Positions 59,524 through 61,226 of a DNA stretch of 61,226 nucleotides are shown one piece after another (position 1 is the first letter of the stretch; each line of letters opens with the position of its first letter). Source of the DNA: Croceivirga sp. (GTDB lineage: Bacteria; Bacteroidota; Bacteroidia; Flavobacteriales; Flavobacteriaceae); assembly GCA_028281025.1 (NCBI GenBank), contig JANQKR010000025.1:1-61226 (forward strand), in the 5' to 3' direction. Both the position numbers and the translations under genes were made by a program. A model generated the notes under the pieces. The model was given only the letters and a program-made list of their open reading frames with translations, did not search any database and had not been told where the DNA came from.

Positions 59524-60105
59524 ATGAATTATACCTGTAAAGCATGTGGCACCAGGGTTAAAATCCCGGAAGAATGGCTCCTATTGGGACTGAACAAACG
59601 AATAACGTGCAAAACATGCGGAAAACAGGTGAATTTGATGCTGTCCAAATACAAAAAGACGGACACCATTGCCTCCAATACGCCAAAACCGGGAACGGTT
59701 ATAATGGGTGGTGACACTCCCACTTTGCCAAGTATGACCTTTAAGGTTTCCATTGCTAAAGAAAGTACGGGAGAAACCTTGACCATTAAAGAAATTGCGA
59801 ACAATAACACCTATATCATTGGCCGAAGTGCAACAACCATAAAAGCGTATGACCCCAAAGCCATACCCATACTTATTCCTACGGAATTTGACGGAGCAGT
59901 GTCCCGAATACACGTGCTAATGAAGGTCAAATCCAAAGGAGCCAATGGACAGGTGATCGTACAGGATCTAAAGAGTAGGAACAAGACCATTTTGGTAACC
60001 AATGGAACAGCGCAGGAATTGGATCCAAGGGACCAGGTTTTTTTAGAGCCCGGAGATAAAATAAAGATTGGGTTACATACTGTCATAACCTTAGTTTCCA
60101 GCTAG
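59524..60105 (+). CDS. Zinc-ribbon plus FHA-domain protein
   Basis: 193 residues. N-terminal zinc ribbon with two Cys pairs (YTCKACGTRV and ITCKTCGKQV, residues 3-38), a linker, and an FHA domain from about 75 to 190 (TYIIGRSATTIKA; VSRIHVLMKV; VQDLKSRNKTIL). The FHA His is kept in SRIH, and the Asn of SRNKT is at the usual place. Soluble; it would bind phosphothreonine peptides. Partner domain order is reversed relative to the gene at 58578. Confidence 0.82.
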   Translation: MNYTCKACGTRVKIPEEWLLLGLNKRITCKTCGKQVNLMLSKYKKTDTIASNTPKPGTVIMGGDTPTLPSMTFKVSIAKESTGETLTIKEIANNNTYIIGRSATTIKAYDPKAIPILIPTEFDGAVSRIHVLMKVKSKGANGQVIVQDLKSRNKTILVTNGTAQELDPRDQVFLEPGDKIKIGLHTVITLVSS

Positions 60106-60498
60106 TTGACCCCATTCGGTCATGGGAGGATTCTTTGGTATATGAAAGTATATTTCTACATGTTTTGAAGCAGTTAAAAACATGTTGGGAAATGCCAAAG
60201 AATTGTTGTTTATTGTAATGTGATTCCACGGTTTCATTGCCCTAATTAACTTGGCAAAAACGTTACAAGTTCAACTGAAAACATTCTAATTAAACGTTCA
60301 AGTACTTCTTACAAAAAAGTGTAGAAGTTCCCCCCCAACAACGTTCAAATCAGGATTGGTCACCTTTTTGTGCCATTCCAAAAACTATTGGTGTAATTAC
60401 GGTTTTATTGGCTTTGTCCATTAAAATGGTGGTTTCATACAGTCAAAAAATTTTAGGTCGATGATATGGGTCATTTTTGAACATCGAAAACAAAGACA
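60106..60498. other. 393-bp non-coding region before the repeat protein gene, with three AACGTT motifs
   Basis: No ORF of note. AACGTT occurs at 60259-60264, 60293-60298 and 60340-60345, twice as AACGTTCAA, resembling LytTR half-site cores ([TA][AC][CA]GTT) in direct repeat. A TGAY-N4-RTCA match (60462-60473) has no -7 at the fixed offset and is probably chance. The likely promoter of 60499 lies here. Confidence 0.45.
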
Positions 60499-61226
60499 AT
60501 GAGTGAAAAGGAAACAATCTTAAAGGTCAATCCGGAAAAAAAGACGGAAGTCAAATTAAAGGGACTGACCAAATTACAGGCAAAACTCTTGAAGGCCGGT
60601 AAATTACCCTTAGTGGCTTTGGCCGGTATTTTGGGCGGTGCCGTTTACGGCAGATCGGGTAGGTCCATCAATCAAGGGATTGCGGCCGAAACTGCGGACA
60701 GTGCCCAAAATGATGATGTTGAAACGGAAGAAATGGATGAGGTGGAATTGGACGAGGTGGAATTGGACGGAGGAACGGATGATGGACTGGTGAACCTGAC
60801 CATTTCCTCCAACGTACAATTTGCAGACGCCGTTACCGATGACATGAATTTTGGAGAGGCCTTTGATACCGCTCGGGAACAGTTGGGCGGAGGCGGTTTT
60901 TTCATGTGGAAAGGACAACCGTACAGCACCTATACCAAAGAAGAATGGGACTCGTTTAGCGACGATCAAAAAAAGGAGTTTTTTGAAGCCTTTAAAGAAC
61001 AATCCGATTTTGAAAATGCAGAGGAAGAACCCAGTGATGCAGATATGGATGCCGACGTGGATGTAGAACCAGATGGGACCGACGAAGACGCAGGGGAAGA
61101 AACAGAGGAAGTGGAACCGGACACGGAACCCGAAGGAGTCCCCGATGCAGCGCCCGAAGAAGTGGAACCGGGCACGGAACCCGAAGGAGTCCCCGATGCA
61201 GCGCCCGAAGAAGTGGAACCGGGCAC
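60499..61226 (+). CDS. Acidic repeat-containing membrane protein (partial, runs off the right edge)
   Basis: At least 242 residues. A basic N-terminus (MSEKETILKVNPEKKTEVKL) is followed by a short hydrophobic stretch (LPLVALAGILGGAVYG, about 35-50), an acidic segment, a middle part around EEWDSFSDDQKKEFFEAF, and a Glu/Pro/Asp-rich region with near-identical 17-residue repeats (EEVEPGTEPEGVPDAAP). The C-terminal end is outside the window. Function unknown; it belongs to the PP2C/FHA island by orientation, though separated by 393 bp. Confidence 0.7.
   Translation, partial: MSEKETILKVNPEKKTEVKLKGLTKLQAKLLKAGKLPLVALAGILGGAVYGRSGRSINQGIAAETADSAQNDDVETEEMDEVELDEVELDGGTDDGLVNLTISSNVQFADAVTDDMNFGEAFDTAREQLGGGGFFMWKGQPYSTYTKEEWDSFSDDQKKEFFEAFKEQSDFENAEEEPSDADMDADVDVEPDGTDEDAGEETEEVEPDTEPEGVPDAAPEEVEPGTEPEGVPDAAPEEVEPG
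61105..61226 (+). repeat. 51-bp tandem coding repeat
   Basis: Units at 61105-61155 and 61156-61206, plus 20 bp of a third before the window ends. They are almost identical at DNA level (the first differs at two bases), each coding for 17 residues (EEVEPGTEPEGVPDAAP in the second). The near-identity of synonymous positions points to recent expansion. Confidence 0.85.

Noticed and set aside
60462-60473. TGATATGGGTCA, a match to the FNR-like palindrome
   Set aside because: No -7 element at the fixed 29.5-bp offset and G/C in the core; about what chance predicts.

Overview
The window reads as chromosome of a marine member of the Flavobacteriaceae (Muricauda/Flagellimonas/Maribacter-like). Evidence for this: promoters of the Bacteroidota type (-7 element TAnnTTTG), outer-membrane and TonB proteins of Bacteroidota style, a fused CcoNO cbb3 oxidase with a one-haem CcoP, a Sec/lipoprotein (clade II type) NosZ with fasciclin and cupin neighbours, and few Shine-Dalgarno sequences. 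No phage, CRISPR array, rRNA operon or intact insertion sequence was seen. The only mobile DNA is a 161-bp MITE.

Layout. 1-8040: a truncated ExbB/TolQ proton channel, tRNA-Ser(GGA), tatD-ansA, the MITE, a retropepsin-like protease, and the 2-oxoglutarate dehydrogenase genes sucA-odhB. 8259-13462: sugar and envelope genes (galE, a DegT aminotransferase, waaA, a sugar-proton symporter, a 49-residue membrane peptide). 13493-21278, all on the minus strand: universal stress protein, SLC13 transporter, a PEPCK-like P-loop protein (DUF4914-like), a 3'-end relic of a second SLC13 gene, true ATP-PEPCK (pckA) and phosphofructokinase. 21469-27624: a DUF2490 protein, TonB, an M14 hydrolase coupled to a GCS2-CBS ligase, and hemN. 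27662-39750: a stress protein, a copper-type (OprC/NosA-like) TonB receptor with a small Cys protein, an Rrf2 regulator and the nos cluster (cytochrome c, fasciclin, nosZ, membrane protein, nosL, cupin, nosD, nosF, nosY). 39850-45587: a CBS protein, then on the minus strand a saccharopine-dehydrogenase-like protein, a ClbS-like protein, an atypical pyruvate kinase, a CoA-transferase/hydrolase, and the accessory genes safE-like and ccoH. 46156-54059: ccoG, ccoP, ccoQ, ccoNO, ccoS, a DoxX protein and the copper ATPase ccoI. 54137-56785: two Crp/Fnr regulators, a stress protein and a small membrane protein. 57031-61226: an island with a PP2C phosphatase, a LytTR protein, two FHA/zinc-ribbon proteins, an acidic protein and a repeat protein that runs off the end.

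The main result is a shared control signal. An FNR-like palindrome TGAY-N4-RTCA lies upstream of tonB, the GCS2-CBS ligase, hemN, the copper-receptor operon, the nos operon (and perhaps rrf2), the CBS gene, ccoS, ccoI, the first crp/fnr gene and a usp gene. In every one of these promoters the centre of the palindrome is exactly 29.5 bp from the first base of a TAnnTTTG-like -7 element, which places it near -42 (class II activation). Copper uptake, haem synthesis without oxygen, cbb3 oxidase, N2O reductase, stress proteins and the regulator itself therefore look like one low-oxygen regulon, and the fixed geometry also decides several start codons. The second item of interest is the PP2C/LytTR/FHA island at the right end, whose purpose I cannot assign.
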